Shown: positions 15,468 to 25,398 of the stretch, one piece after another | Layout of the letters: each line of letters starts with the position of its first letter | Numbering within the stretch: position 1 is the first letter of the stretch | NCBI GenBank assembly: GCA_045651685.1 | Contig: JAZRSV010000027.1 | Location: 27,306 to 91,305, forward strand | Direction: 5' to 3' | DNA: 64,000 bases | DNA from: CAKVLS01 sp045651685 | GTDB lineage: Bacteria; Bacillota; Clostridia; Christensenellales; UBA1242 | Notes under the pieces: model-generated | Databases searched by the model: none | What the model was told of the DNA's origin: nothing | The model's input: the letters and a program-made list of their open reading frames with translations, nothing else | Program-made: the position numbers and the translations under genes

Positions 15468-17858
15468 ATGGCAAAAAATACAAATGTGTTAAAATTCAAA
15501 AAACCAGCAAGTTTGTGGGGCGCAATGTGGCGCGAAGGCTTGCCAACGGGTAATGGTACTGTTGGTTGCTCTGTGTATGGTGGCGCTGGTCATGATACAA
15601 TTGTTATTAACCATAACGATTTGTGGTGGCAAGGACACACTGGTGTTTTGCCAGATGTTTCTGATAAGATAAAAAATACAAAAACAGCTCTTAACGGTGG
15701 CCACTTTGTAGAGGCAGAGCAAACTTTGTCAAAAGCTCTTATGGTAAAATCTTATCGTCCACAATTATCACATCCATTGCCTTTGTGTGACTTGCAAGTG
15801 ACTATGCCTATCGAAAAAGGTGTAAAAGAATATAGCCGCAGTATCAATATGGATAATGGCGAAGTATGTGTTTCATTTAAGGACAAAAATACAAGATTTG
15901 ACCGTGATTTGTTTGTATCTAGAGTTAATGATACTATCTGTTATCAAATAACCAAGTCTGGTCAAAAGACTATTGACTGTAAGTTTAAGTTTGTTTTGCA
16001 TGACAAATTTTTTAATAGATCTCCAAATGGTATAACTCAAGTTAATGAAGATGCAGAGTTTAGAGCAGAAAAAGGTTATATGTACTTTGCATGTCGTAGC
16101 GATGTAGGTACTGACTATGGTGCCGTAGCTCGTGTTATGACTGTAGGTGGTTCTGTAGTTTATGATGACGAAGAAGGTATCATCGTCACTGGTGCAGACA
16201 AAGTTATGCTTTTTGCAAAAGTCTTTATCGAAAGTCAAAAAGAAAAAGAATTTGACAACATAAAGAGCGAACTAAATTTAATAAAGCTTACTTACGAAAA
16301 GATGCTAAAAGAGCATGCACAACAACATTCAAAATTGTTTGGTGCTGTAGACTTTAGCCTAAACTGCGATGGTGGTGAATATGTCGAAGATCTTATCGAA
16401 AAGACATATAATGGCGAATTGCCACCTGCCTTGGTAGAAAAATTGTATGCATATGGCAGATATCTGTTTGTATGTTCTACATCTCAAGATGGTCAACCTT
16501 GCAACCCATATGGTTTGTTTAATGGCGACTACAAAGCGGTAGATTCTACCCGCAACAATTATTTTCAAACTCAACGCTTGTATAACTTTGCATACGATGG
16601 TGGTTTGACACAAATGGTGTTGCCACTTCTTATGAATTTTTATAACAATATGGACGATTATAAAAAGAATGCAACTCGTCTATACAACTGTAAGGGTATA
16701 TATGTACCATCATTGCAAGCACCAGGTTCTGGTTTGCTTGGTAGTGTACAACCTGGCGTTATTCTTAACTTTAATGTAGCAAGTTTTGTTAGCCAAATGT
16801 TTTATGATTATTATTTGCATACTGATGATGCAAAATTCTTAAAAGATTATGCTATCGAATTTATACAAGAAACAGCAAACTTCTACGAAGATTTGTTTAA
16901 GATCAATAAGACTAGTCAATATCTAGAGTCACCTTTGGGTTATTCTGCATACAATACTCCAAAAAATTATCTTGGTAAAAATCGTGACCCATTGTGTATC
17001 GCTTCTAACTGTACAGTAGACTTTGCTTGTGCAAAACAAGTATTTTCTATCTTGGTAGAGCTAGGTAAAACAGCTGGCCTTGATGATGACGAAATAGCAA
17101 AATGGCAAGAGCTTCTTGATAAAGTGCCAGATGTTGCAGTTGATGAAGAAGGCCTTATCAAAGAATATAACTCTAGTGCATTTATCACCAACAACAATGC
17201 GCCATATATACCTCACTTGTATCCATACTGTGTAGGTAAGTTGCCTTGCAAAAATTCTAGAGAATATAGCAAGCTTGTAGCAACTACAGCTCGCGCAAGA
17301 TATAATAATGCTCGTGGTTTGTTTACTGCAGCTAACTTAACAAACATAGCTGTAGCTCTTGCAACAGCAGGTGATAGCGCTGGAGCATATGAAGTATTAG
17401 AGACATTGGCTCAAAGCTTTATTTCTAACAATATGGTATTTTATAATACAGACCATAGAGGTATGGGTATTGGCGTTGATGACAAGTGGGCAACATACTC
17501 TATTGACAAAAATACTGCCTTTAGTATGGTTGTTCAAAATATGTTTATCAACTCTAACAAAAAAGAAATATCATTATTCAAAAACTTGCCACTTGCTATC
17601 AAAAAAGGTTCTCTAACAGGTGTGACTTTGGCTGGTGGTGTAAAAGCTGATATCGATTTTAATAGAGCAAAAGGTGTTGCAAAATTAAAATTAAAAGCTG
17701 CAAAAAATACTCCTGTTTTGGTTAACTTGCCAGATGGTACAGTAAAAGTAAAAGGTATAGCTCCAACAGATATTAACGAAGAAAAAACACAACTTAACAT
17801 CACTCTTGCTGGTGGCAAAACAACCTTGCTTACAGTAAAATGGCAAAACAAAATTTAA
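15468..17858 (+). CDS. Glycoside hydrolase family 95-like protein
   Basis: 796 residues, starting behind AAGGAAGTG. The N-terminus L-W-G-A-M-W-R-E-G-L-P-T-G-N-G-T-V-G followed by N-H-N-D-L-W-W-Q-G matches the GH95 N-terminal domain. The middle is an (alpha/alpha)6-type region, and a C-terminal beta domain starts near residue 700. GH95 enzymes are inverting alpha-L-fucosidases or galactosidases. No signal peptide is present, so it would act on sugars already imported; no transporter is adjacent. The sugar specificity cannot be read from sequence. It faces the HTH regulator and ends in a clear terminator. Confidence 0.8.
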   Translation: MAKNTNVLKFKKPASLWGAMWREGLPTGNGTVGCSVYGGAGHDTIVINHNDLWWQGHTGVLPDVSDKIKNTKTALNGGHFVEAEQTLSKALMVKSYRPQLSHPLPLCDLQVTMPIEKGVKEYSRSINMDNGEVCVSFKDKNTRFDRDLFVSRVNDTICYQITKSGQKTIDCKFKFVLHDKFFNRSPNGITQVNEDAEFRAEKGYMYFACRSDVGTDYGAVARVMTVGGSVVYDDEEGIIVTGADKVMLFAKVFIESQKEKEFDNIKSELNLIKLTYEKMLKEHAQQHSKLFGAVDFSLNCDGGEYVEDLIEKTYNGELPPALVEKLYAYGRYLFVCSTSQDGQPCNPYGLFNGDYKAVDSTRNNYFQTQRLYNFAYDGGLTQMVLPLLMNFYNNMDDYKKNATRLYNCKGIYVPSLQAPGSGLLGSVQPGVILNFNVASFVSQMFYDYYLHTDDAKFLKDYAIEFIQETANFYEDLFKINKTSQYLESPLGYSAYNTPKNYLGKNRDPLCIASNCTVDFACAKQVFSILVELGKTAGLDDDEIAKWQELLDKVPDVAVDEEGLIKEYNSSAFITNNNAPYIPHLYPYCVGKLPCKNSREYSKLVATTARARYNNARGLFTAANLTNIAVALATAGDSAGAYEVLETLAQSFISNNMVFYNTDHRGMGIGVDDKWATYSIDKNTAFSMVVQNMFINSNKKEISLFKNLPLAIKKGSLTGVTLAGGVKADIDFNRAKGVAKLKLKAAKNTPVLVNLPDGTVKVKGIAPTDINEEKTQLNITLAGGKTTLLTVKWQNKI

Positions 17859-17864
17859 TAAACA

Positions 17865-17896
17865 AAAAACAGCATTTTGTTAATGCTGTTTTTTTG
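17865..17896 (+). terminator. Intrinsic terminator after the GH95-like gene
   Basis: ACAGCATT / AATGCTGT hairpin with TTGTT loop, A-run before and T-run after; it could serve murG from the other side as well. Confidence 0.85.
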
Positions 17897-17914
17897 TGCC
17901 TAAAAATATAATTG

Positions 17915-18955
17915 TTATAAAATAAATTTTTTTATATTGTCTAGTATCTTTTCGGTAGCGTTGCCAAAGTTTGCTTTGCTTAGGTTGGTTATTAACAAGT
18001 CTTTATATTTTTCTAACTGCTCAATTTCTTTTAGTAAAGTTTGGGTTGAGGCGTTTTCTTGATATAGTACACGGGCATAATTGTTTTTGGCAAACAAGTT
18101 GGCATTTTGTATTTGGTCTCCTCGAGATGCTGCTTTTGGTAGTGGTATAAGTAGCATTGGTTTTTTGAGTGCGGCAAATTCGAATATGGCATTAGAGCCG
18201 GCCCTAGAGACTACATAATCTGTTATTGCAAGCAAGTCTTGTATCTTGTCACAATATTCTATTTGACAATAGTTTTTGCAAGATTGTTGTTTTAGTTTGC
18301 CTTTACCAACAATGTGTATAATATTATAATTTTTTGTAAGTTCTGGTAAGGCGTTATATACAATCTCGTTAAGGGCGCTTGCTCCGGTAGAGCCACCAAC
18401 AACCATAATAACTGGCAGGTTGTTGTCAAAATTTGTCAATCTTTTGCCGCCGGCTATATCTCCACAAAAAAGCTCTTTTCTTATAGGTGGCCCAGTAAAA
18501 ACACATTTGCTTTTACCTTTTGCAGTTTGCTCAAAAGTGGTGCACATACAGTTGCAGTATCTATAAATGATCTTGTTTGCTAGGCCAAATGTAAGGTCAG
18601 ACTCATGACTAACAATAGGTATTTTTAATTTTTTTGCAGCTATAACAACCGGTATAGAAACAAAGCCGCCTTTAGAAAAAACTACATCTGGCTTGATAGT
18701 TTTTAACAACTTTTTGCATTGTTTTATGCTAGATAGTAGCTTAAAAGGTATTAGCAAATTTTTTAACTTTTTGCTTCGGTCTAGCTTTACTGCAGTGATT
18801 GTGTTAAAGGGTATATTGTGTTTTGTTATTATGTCTCGTTCGATACCGTTTGTGCCGATATATTCAATTTTATATTCTTGCAAATAAGGCAGCAGGGCAA
18901 GGTGTGGTATTACATGTCCACCTGTGCCTCCGCCTGTCAAAACTATGGTTTTCAT
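17915..18955 (-). CDS. murG: MurG N-acetylglucosaminyltransferase
   Basis: 346 residues. It converts lipid I to lipid II on the inner membrane face. The G-G-T-G-G-H-V-I-P-H loop lies at residues 8-17, followed by G-T-N-G-I-E-R, S-K-G-G-F-V-S-I-P, S-H-E-S-D-L-T-F-G-L-A-N and the C-terminal S-R-A-G-S-N-A-I-F-E-F-A UDP-GlcNAc site. It is separate from murF/ddl and on the opposite strand. The ATG has no Shine-Dalgarno; TAAAAT lies six bases upstream, though a properly spaced -35 is not obvious. Confidence 0.95.
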   Translation of the reverse strand: MKTIVLTGGGTGGHVIPHLALLPYLQEYKIEYIGTNGIERDIITKHNIPFNTITAVKLDRSKKLKNLLIPFKLLSSIKQCKKLLKTIKPDVVFSKGGFVSIPVVIAAKKLKIPIVSHESDLTFGLANKIIYRYCNCMCTTFEQTAKGKSKCVFTGPPIRKELFCGDIAGGKRLTNFDNNLPVIMVVGGSTGASALNEIVYNALPELTKNYNIIHIVGKGKLKQQSCKNYCQIEYCDKIQDLLAITDYVVSRAGSNAIFEFAALKKPMLLIPLPKAASRGDQIQNANLFAKNNYARVLYQENASTQTLLKEIEQLEKYKDLLITNLSKANFGNATEKILDNIKKFIL

Positions 18956-19133
18956 ACGATTATTTTATGCTTATTTTTGCTCTTTTATGTCAAAATTTAT
19001 TAGTATAATTTTTTGCAATTTTATTATTATGCATAAAATGTATAAATATACATGATGTTGTATAGTTATACTATTTTTTTTAATTTCAAAACATCTGGTG
19101 GGGCAAAATGTTAATTTTTATGCATAAAAATGT

Positions 19134-19162
19134 TTGGTCAAAAAAAGCTTTTGTGTTATAAT
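19134..19162 (+). promoter_or_regulatory. Promoter for the topoisomerase genes, TG-extended -10
   Basis: TTGGTC (19134-19139), 17-base spacer, TATAAT (19157-19162) preceded by TG-T. Upstream, the word TTATGCATAAAA occurs near 19026 and 19119, and ATGTATA / TATACAT form a small inverted repeat near 19038, in the region shared with murG. Confidence 0.65.
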
Positions 19163-19198
19163 AATGTCAGATATTAAGTAATATTTTGGAGGCTTAAG

Positions 19199-21151
19199 AT
19201 GAGCGGTTCATATGATTCTAAAGATATTGTCGTACTAGAAGGTCTTGACGCTGTTAGACTTCGTCCTGGTATGTATATTGGTTCTACCGGTAGCAAAGGT
19301 GTGCATCATATTTTGTGGGAGATTGTTGACAATAGTATGGACGAAATTGCCAATGGTCACGGCAAAAAAATAACTGTCACTTTGCATGCTGATGGTAGTG
19401 CTACTGTCGAAGATGATGGCCGTGGTATACCTGTAAGCCCACATCCTACTCTTAAGATTTCTGGTGCAGAGGTTATTTTTACCCAACTACATGCTGGTGG
19501 CAAATTTGATAGTTCTAACTATAGCTATTCGGGTGGTTTGCACGGTGTTGGTGCTTCTGTCACTAATGCTTTGAGCACATGGTTAAAGGCAACTATATAT
19601 CGTGACAAAAAGATATATCAAATAGAGTTTGCTTCTGTCGAAGGTAAAGATGGTAAAGTAAAAGGTGGTGTCACTCAAAAACCTCTTACTGTTGTTGGTG
19701 CTTGTCCTGCGACAAAAACTGGTACAACTGTTTCGTTTATGCCAGATAACAGAATTTTCTTAAACAACACTCTTAATGCTGATGTTATCAAAAAGCGTTT
19801 GCGTGAGCTTGCTTTCTTAAACAAAGGTATCGAAATTGTTTTTGTTGACGAAAAAGAAAAATCTACTTTGTCATTTAAGTATGATGGTGGTTTGAGAGAT
19901 TTTGTTGATTATCTTAATGAGACAAAAACAGCAATTTATAAACCTGCTCTATATATCGAAGGCGAAAATGACACTGTCAAATTAGGCCTTGCAATACAAC
20001 ATACCGATGGTTATACCGAAAGTGTATTTTCTTATGTTAACAATATCCCTACAAGTGAGGGCGGTACACACGAAGTTGGTTTTAAGACAGCTTTTACAAA
20101 GGTTATGAATGATGTTGCCCGCAAGATGGGTCTTATCAAAGAAAAAGAACAAAACTTAATGGGCGAAGACTTTAGAGAAGGCATCACAGCATTGCTTGCA
20201 ATCAAAATGCGCAATATACAGTTTGAAGGTCAAACAAAAACCAAACTAGGCAACCCAGAGATAAAAAGCAGTGTAGAAAGTGTAGTTTCTACAGAACTAT
20301 ACAAACTGTTTGAAAAGAAAGAAAATCAAAAAATAGCAGAAATTATTATTAACAAAGCAAAAGGTGCTGCAAGAGTAAGATTGGCAGCAAAAAAGGCAAA
20401 AGAACTAACTAGACAAAAAAATAGTATAGAGAGTTCTAACCTTATTGGTAAACTTGCTAGTTGTACCGGCAGAAAAGCAGAACTTAACGAACTATTTATA
20501 GTTGAGGGTGATTCTGCGGGTGGTAGTGCAAAACAAGCAAGGGATAGATCTTATCAAGCAATACTACCATTGCGTGGTAAACCACTTAATGCAGAAAAGA
20601 AAAGACTTGACCAAGTTTTGGCCAATGAAGAAATTAGAACAATTATAGCAGCACTTGGTACAGGTGTTGGTGAAGACTTTGATATAGACAATCTAAAATA
20701 TCACAAAGTTATTATCTTATCAGATGCTGACCAAGACGGTGCACATATTAGAGCAATTTTGTTAACATTCTTCTTTAGATATATGAAAGATTTGTTGTAC
20801 AATGGCAATGTTTATGTAGGCTTGCCACCTTTGTACAAAGTTAGCAAAAAAGACAATGTAGAGTATGTATATTCTGATAAAGAATTGCCAGAAGCTATCG
20901 AGCGTGTTGGCAAAGGCTATACAATTCAAAGATACAAAGGTCTTGGTGAAATGAACCCAGAACAATTGTGGGAGACAACCATGGACCCACAAAAGAGAAC
21001 TTTGCTTCGTGTAGATATCGAAGATGCTGCACATGCAGAACTTATGATAACAACACTAATGGGTGACAATGTCGAGGCAAGAAAACAATACTTAAGCGAA
21101 AATGTAAACTTTAACAAAGAAGATTCTTTTTCGGCACTTACCGGAAAATAA
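19199..21151 (+). CDS. Type IIA topoisomerase subunit B (GyrB/ParE)
   Basis: 650 residues. GHKL ATPase (E-I-V-D-N-S-M-D-E, D-D-G-R-G-I-P, G-G-L-H-G-V-G-A-S-V), transducer, then TOPRIM with E-G-D-S-A-G-G-S-A-K and D-A-D-Q-D-G-A-H-I. It ends in the standard short GyrB tail. It pairs with the A subunit 24 bases downstream. Whether the pair is gyrase or topoisomerase IV depends on the A subunit, which lacks a visible GyrA box, so topoisomerase IV (ParE) is favoured but not proved. No dnaA-recF context is present. Confidence 0.93.
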   Translation: MSGSYDSKDIVVLEGLDAVRLRPGMYIGSTGSKGVHHILWEIVDNSMDEIANGHGKKITVTLHADGSATVEDDGRGIPVSPHPTLKISGAEVIFTQLHAGGKFDSSNYSYSGGLHGVGASVTNALSTWLKATIYRDKKIYQIEFASVEGKDGKVKGGVTQKPLTVVGACPATKTGTTVSFMPDNRIFLNNTLNADVIKKRLRELAFLNKGIEIVFVDEKEKSTLSFKYDGGLRDFVDYLNETKTAIYKPALYIEGENDTVKLGLAIQHTDGYTESVFSYVNNIPTSEGGTHEVGFKTAFTKVMNDVARKMGLIKEKEQNLMGEDFREGITALLAIKMRNIQFEGQTKTKLGNPEIKSSVESVVSTELYKLFEKKENQKIAEIIINKAKGAARVRLAAKKAKELTRQKNSIESSNLIGKLASCTGRKAELNELFIVEGDSAGGSAKQARDRSYQAILPLRGKPLNAEKKRLDQVLANEEIRTIIAALGTGVGEDFDIDNLKYHKVIILSDADQDGAHIRAILLTFFFRYMKDLLYNGNVYVGLPPLYKVSKKDNVEYVYSDKELPEAIERVGKGYTIQRYKGLGEMNPEQLWETTMDPQKRTLLRVDIEDAAHAELMITTLMGDNVEARKQYLSENVNFNKEDSFSALTGK

Positions 21152-21175
21152 TAAAATAAAAACTTTGAGGGCGTA

Positions 21176-24100
21176 ATGGACAAAGAAAAAAATGACATTA
21201 TCGATCCACAAGACAATACCCCTATCGATGGACAAATCGGACTAGAAGATTTGTATTATCAAATAAGCCAACAATCGCCAGAAGAGGTTGTTGACAACTC
21301 ACCAATAGAAGGGCAAATGTCTTTGGACGATATTAATGCACAACAAAATAACAAACAAGACAAAGTAGAGCAAGAGCTTGACCCACTTGATGTTGACCCA
21401 AACAACTTTGGCGATGACTTTTTTAAGCAGTTTGAGCACAAAGAAGAGCCTACAGAAAGTGTATTGTTTGATCAAGTAAATAAGGTTGATAAGACCAAAA
21501 AGTGGCAAACAGACTGGTTAGACGACCAAAAACAAGCAGGTGACGAGTCGGTTGATCAAATTGTAGACAAAAATAGCATCTTGCCAGAACCAGAAATTGT
21601 ACCAAAGCATTACGAAACTCCAGAAGAAATAGAACAACTAAAAGCAAACAAAAAAGTTTTTGAACAAACTTATGATTTGCAAGACTTGCAAGAAAGTTTG
21701 CACGATGTCGAAGAGATATCAGAACAACCTTTGCAAGAAGATAATACAGAGACAAAAGAGATTTATTCTCAACCAAAAATTAGTATAAAAAAACATAAAG
21801 GAAATACCACTGTGGACGAATACGAAAACAATGACCTACAACAAAATAGTATTCAAGAAGAACAAGTCTACGAACAACAACTTTTGCAAGAGGTAGAAGA
21901 ATTGCCAGAAGCAGAAGAATCAGATGAGGCATTAGCTAGAAGTAGAACCAAAAAGACTCGCCAAAAAGGTGAAATACAAACCAACATGTTTGGCGATGGT
22001 GATGGTACAAGAGGTCTTCTTGTAAAAAATCTAGATGAAGTTTTGCATGAGTCTATGATCCCATACTCAGAGCATGTTATTTTGGATAGAGCTTTGCCTA
22101 GAGTAGAAGACGGTCTAAAACCAGTTCAGAGAAGAATTTTATATTCTATGTTAGAACTTGGTGTAACACCAGACAAACCTTACAGAAAGTCAGCTCGTAT
22201 TGTCGGTGACTGTATGGGTAAATATCACCCTCACGGTGATAGTTCTGTGTATGATGCAATGGTTCGTATGGCACAACCATACAACATCAACGGAGTTCTT
22301 GTTGATGGCCACGGAAACTTTGGTAGTATAGACGGTGACAAAGCTGCGGCTATGAGATATACCGAGGCGAGACTTGCACCACTTGCATTAGAGTTGTTAA
22401 GAGATTTAGAAAAAGACACTGTAAAATGGTCTTTTAACTTTGATGATACACTAAAAGAACCAGATGTATTGCCAGGTAGATTTCCTAACTTGTTGGTAAA
22501 TGGATCTTCTGGTATAGCAGTAGGTCTTGCAACCAACATCCCACCACACAACTTGGCAGAGTGTATAGATGGTGTAGTAGCATATATTGACAAACCATCA
22601 ATAGCTCTAAAAGACATGATGAAGATAATTAAAGGTCCTGACTTTCCAACCGGCGGATATATTTTGCCAAATTCAGAATTAGAACAAGCATATACAACTG
22701 GTAAAGGCAGAGTCTTTATGCGTGCAAAGATGCACATAGAAGGCGCCGATACTGACAAACGCAGTATTGTAATAACCGAAGTGCCATATCAAGTTAACAA
22801 AGCGGCACTTTTACAAAAAATAGCAAGCTTAAGAGACGAAGGCAAAAATGTACTAAATGGCATTAGCGAAATACGCGACGAGTCAGACCGTAATGGTATA
22901 AGGGCTGTTATCAGAATCAAAAAAGATGCAAACCTAAAAGCAATTTTAGAATATTTATTAAAATACACAGACTTACAATGTACCTTTGGTATAAATATGG
23001 TTGCTATCGCTGATGGCAAACCAAAACAATTATCTCTACTTGAGATTATTGATTATTATGTAAATTATCAAAGAGAAGTGGTCTTGCGCCGTAGCAAGTA
23101 CGAACTAGAGCAAGCTAAAGAAAGAGAGCATATCTTAACTGGCCTTCTTATCGCCATCAAAAATATTGATGCTGTTATTAAGATTATCAAAACTTCTCAA
23201 AACACAACTCAAGCAAAACAACGCTTGAGAGAAAAGTTTGACTTAAGCGAAAGACAAGCTCAAGCTATACTAGATATGAGACTTGCAAGATTAACCAACC
23301 TAGAGGTTAACAAACTAGAGCAAGAGATAAAAGCATTAAAAGAACTTATCAAAAATCTGACTGCAATTGTAGGCTCTAAAAAGTTGCAATTAGAATTGGT
23401 TAAAAACGAAATTTTAGCTATCAAGAGACAATATAAGACAGAACGCAAAACTGTAATAATGAAAAGTAGCAGTGATGCTCTAGATATACCTGCCGATAAT
23501 GACAAAAAGCAAGTTATGCAATGTTATGTCGCTTGCAACGCTATAGGCAATATCAAAGCTATCAATCGCAAATACTTTGCTTCTACACAAAGAGAGTTTA
23601 AGGAAAACTCTACTTTGAGTGAAGTACACGACATTATGGTAGAGTCAGATACCGAAAAGACAGTAATGATATTTACTGACCTTGGCAATTGTTATAGAGT
23701 GCCAGTAGCACAAATACCAGAAAGTCGCTTCAAAGACAAAGGACAACCTTTGCAAAGTGTTGTAAAAGGCTTCTTAAAAGAAGAAAAAGTAGTTGCAATA
23801 GTATCTATTGACGAAGAAATGCCAAAAGGCAACTTGTTGTTCTTAACAAAACAAGGTATGATCAAAAAGACAGATGCTAAAGAATATAATGTTTCTAAAG
23901 CAAACTTCCAAGCAATCAAACTAAAAGATGATGACAAAGTATTGTCAGTTGCATACGAAAGAAAAGATACATCATTAATGTTTGTCACAAAACTTGGTAT
24001 GATACTAAACGCAGACAAATCAGATGTACCTACACAAGGTAGAATTTCTGGTGGTGTAAAGGGTATCAACCTAAATGATAAAGATTATTGTGTAGGCGCT

Positions 24101-24430
24101 TGTCAAATAACCGAAGAAGGCGAAGTTGTTGTTATGACTGATAGAGGTTATTGCAAGAGAGTTCTTGTTAGTCAAATAGAAAAGATGGCAAGATATCGTA
24201 AAGGTGTAAAAATATATACACTAACAGATAAAGAAGTTGGCCAATCAATAATATTTGCCGACTATGTGACAAAACCATATACAATAGTTGCCAAAAACGA
24301 TAAGGTAGATTATTTAAGCCGTGGTACAGACCTTATACCTATTGAGGCTCGTACAGGCAAAGGTAAACTTATCGAAAAAGCTCGCACAGCTCCACACATA
24401 GTATCTGCGTACAAATATTTGGCCGAATAA
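21176..24430 (+). CDS. Type IIA topoisomerase subunit A (ParC/GyrA) with 280-residue acidic N-terminal extension
   Basis: 1084 residues. From residue about 280 it is a normal breakage-reunion subunit: G-K-Y-H-P-H-G-D-S-S-V-Y near 348-359, catalytic Tyr395 in A-A-M-R-Y-T-E-A-R, coiled coil, then a beta-pinwheel C-terminal domain. The GyrA box (QRRGGKG-like) is not seen at the first blade, which fits topoisomerase IV. Residues 1-280 are very acidic and Gln-rich, without predicted fold. They include two copies of P-I-[DE]-G-Q-x2-L-x-D (13-26 and 40-53) and a later Q-T-N-M-F (268-272). The ATG follows GAGGG, and no in-frame break separates extension and core, so the extension is real coding sequence. 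Confidence 0.92.
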   Translation: MDKEKNDIIDPQDNTPIDGQIGLEDLYYQISQQSPEEVVDNSPIEGQMSLDDINAQQNNKQDKVEQELDPLDVDPNNFGDDFFKQFEHKEEPTESVLFDQVNKVDKTKKWQTDWLDDQKQAGDESVDQIVDKNSILPEPEIVPKHYETPEEIEQLKANKKVFEQTYDLQDLQESLHDVEEISEQPLQEDNTETKEIYSQPKISIKKHKGNTTVDEYENNDLQQNSIQEEQVYEQQLLQEVEELPEAEESDEALARSRTKKTRQKGEIQTNMFGDGDGTRGLLVKNLDEVLHESMIPYSEHVILDRALPRVEDGLKPVQRRILYSMLELGVTPDKPYRKSARIVGDCMGKYHPHGDSSVYDAMVRMAQPYNINGVLVDGHGNFGSIDGDKAAAMRYTEARLAPLALELLRDLEKDTVKWSFNFDDTLKEPDVLPGRFPNLLVNGSSGIAVGLATNIPPHNLAECIDGVVAYIDKPSIALKDMMKIIKGPDFPTGGYILPNSELEQAYTTGKGRVFMRAKMHIEGADTDKRSIVITEVPYQVNKAALLQKIASLRDEGKNVLNGISEIRDESDRNGIRAVIRIKKDANLKAILEYLLKYTDLQCTFGINMVAIADGKPKQLSLLEIIDYYVNYQREVVLRRSKYELEQAKEREHILTGLLIAIKNIDAVIKIIKTSQNTTQAKQRLREKFDLSERQAQAILDMRLARLTNLEVNKLEQEIKALKELIKNLTAIVGSKKLQLELVKNEILAIKRQYKTERKTVIMKSSSDALDIPADNDKKQVMQCYVACNAIGNIKAINRKYFASTQREFKENSTLSEVHDIMVESDTEKTVMIFTDLGNCYRVPVAQIPESRFKDKGQPLQSVVKGFLKEEKVVAIVSIDEEMPKGNLLFLTKQGMIKKTDAKEYNVSKANFQAIKLKDDDKVLSVAYERKDTSLMFVTKLGMILNADKSDVPTQGRISGGVKGINLNDKDYCVGACQITEEGEVVVMTDRGYCKRVLVSQIEKMARYRKGVKIYTLTDKEVGQSIIFADYVTKPYTIVAKNDKVDYLSRGTDLIPIEARTGKGKLIEKARTAPHIVSAYKYLAE

Positions 24431-24440
24431 TATTAACAAA

Positions 24441-24474
24441 AATAAGCACCCAAGTTAGGGTGTTTATTTTTTTT
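24441..24474 (+). terminator. Intrinsic terminator after the topoisomerase pair
   Basis: AATAAGCACCC / GGGTGTTTATT hairpin (one G.T pair), loop AAGTTA, followed by eight T. Confidence 0.85.
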
Positions 24475-24613
24475 GCAGTTATATATTTTTTTTGCAGGCA
24501 ATATAAATAAATATACAAAAATATTTGTTAGCTTTGACAAAATAGAACAAAAAAAATCAAAACAAGTCAAAGTCTATCTTGTATATAAAGATATAATAAA
24601 AAGCGAGGAAAAG

Positions 24614-25384
24614 ATGCAATTTGTCGTTGTAAAATCAAAAAGCATAAAAATATTTTTATGCATGATCCTTACATTAGTTTTGTTGTCTGTTAATTTTGGA
24701 GGAGAAAAAGCACTTGCTCAAGTATACTTTAATAAAACATTCAAAAAAGTACCAATATACAATGTAGAGACCGATAAAAAACAAGTAGCTATAAGTTTTG
24801 ATGCGGCTTGGGGCGCAGACAAGACAGAAAAAATAATGGCAATACTAAAAGAATATAATTGCGATGCTACATTTTTTTTGGTTGGATTTTGGGTAGATAA
24901 ATACCCAGAACTTACAAAAAAAATAGCAGAGCAAGGCTTTGAGATAGGTACACATAGCAACACTCATCCAGACCTAACCAAGAAGTCGTCAAACGAGATA
25001 AAACTAGAATTAGACACTTCGGTTAGTAAAATTATTAATATAACCAAAAAGCCTGTTAAGCTGTTTAGAGCGCCTTTTGGTGCATACGATAACAAAGTTT
25101 TGGATATGGCAGAAAGCTTAAATCTTACTACAATTCAGTGGGATGTTGATTCGCTTGATTGGCAGGGTATTTCGGCAGATCAAATATCAAAAAATATTTT
25201 GACAAAGGTAAAAAACGGATCTATTATTCTTTGTCATAACAACTCTGATCACATAGTAGAAGCTTTGCCTAGTGTATTAAACTGTCTAAAAGATAGAGGG
25301 TATCAAGTGACATCTGTGTCAAATTTGATATACAAAGACAATTACATTATCAATTCTCAAGGGACACAAATTAGTCAAAATTAG
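24614..25384 (+). CDS. Exported polysaccharide deacetylase (CE4, PdaB/YlxY-like)
   Basis: 256 residues from ATG 24614 (GCGAGGAAAAG upstream); an open frame from 24473 has no ribosome site. A signal or anchor segment spans residues 10-35. The NodB domain has S-F-D-A-A-W-G-A-D in place of T-F-D-D-G, as in the sporulation-type PdaB/YlxY branch, then T-H-S-N-T-H (metal His pair), R-A-P-F-G-A-Y-D and W-D-V-D-S-L-D-W. It would deacetylate peptidoglycan or another surface GlcNAc polymer. The PdaB-like motif and the SigK gene elsewhere suggest a spore role, though that is inference. A 14-base gap to the next gene suggests co-transcription. Confidence 0.88.
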   Translation: MQFVVVKSKSIKIFLCMILTLVLLSVNFGGEKALAQVYFNKTFKKVPIYNVETDKKQVAISFDAAWGADKTEKIMAILKEYNCDATFFLVGFWVDKYPELTKKIAEQGFEIGTHSNTHPDLTKKSSNEIKLELDTSVSKIINITKKPVKLFRAPFGAYDNKVLDMAESLNLTTIQWDVDSLDWQGISADQISKNILTKVKNGSIILCHNNSDHIVEALPSVLNCLKDRGYQVTSVSNLIYKDNYIINSQGTQISQN

Positions 25385-25398
25385 AGAGGTTAAATATT

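Noticed and set aside
22231..22758. Long antisense reading frame inside the topoisomerase A gene (and similar ones in gyrB, lepA, obgE and others)
   Set aside because: It runs opposite a strongly conserved gene with no ribosome site or promoter; it is a shadow of codon bias.
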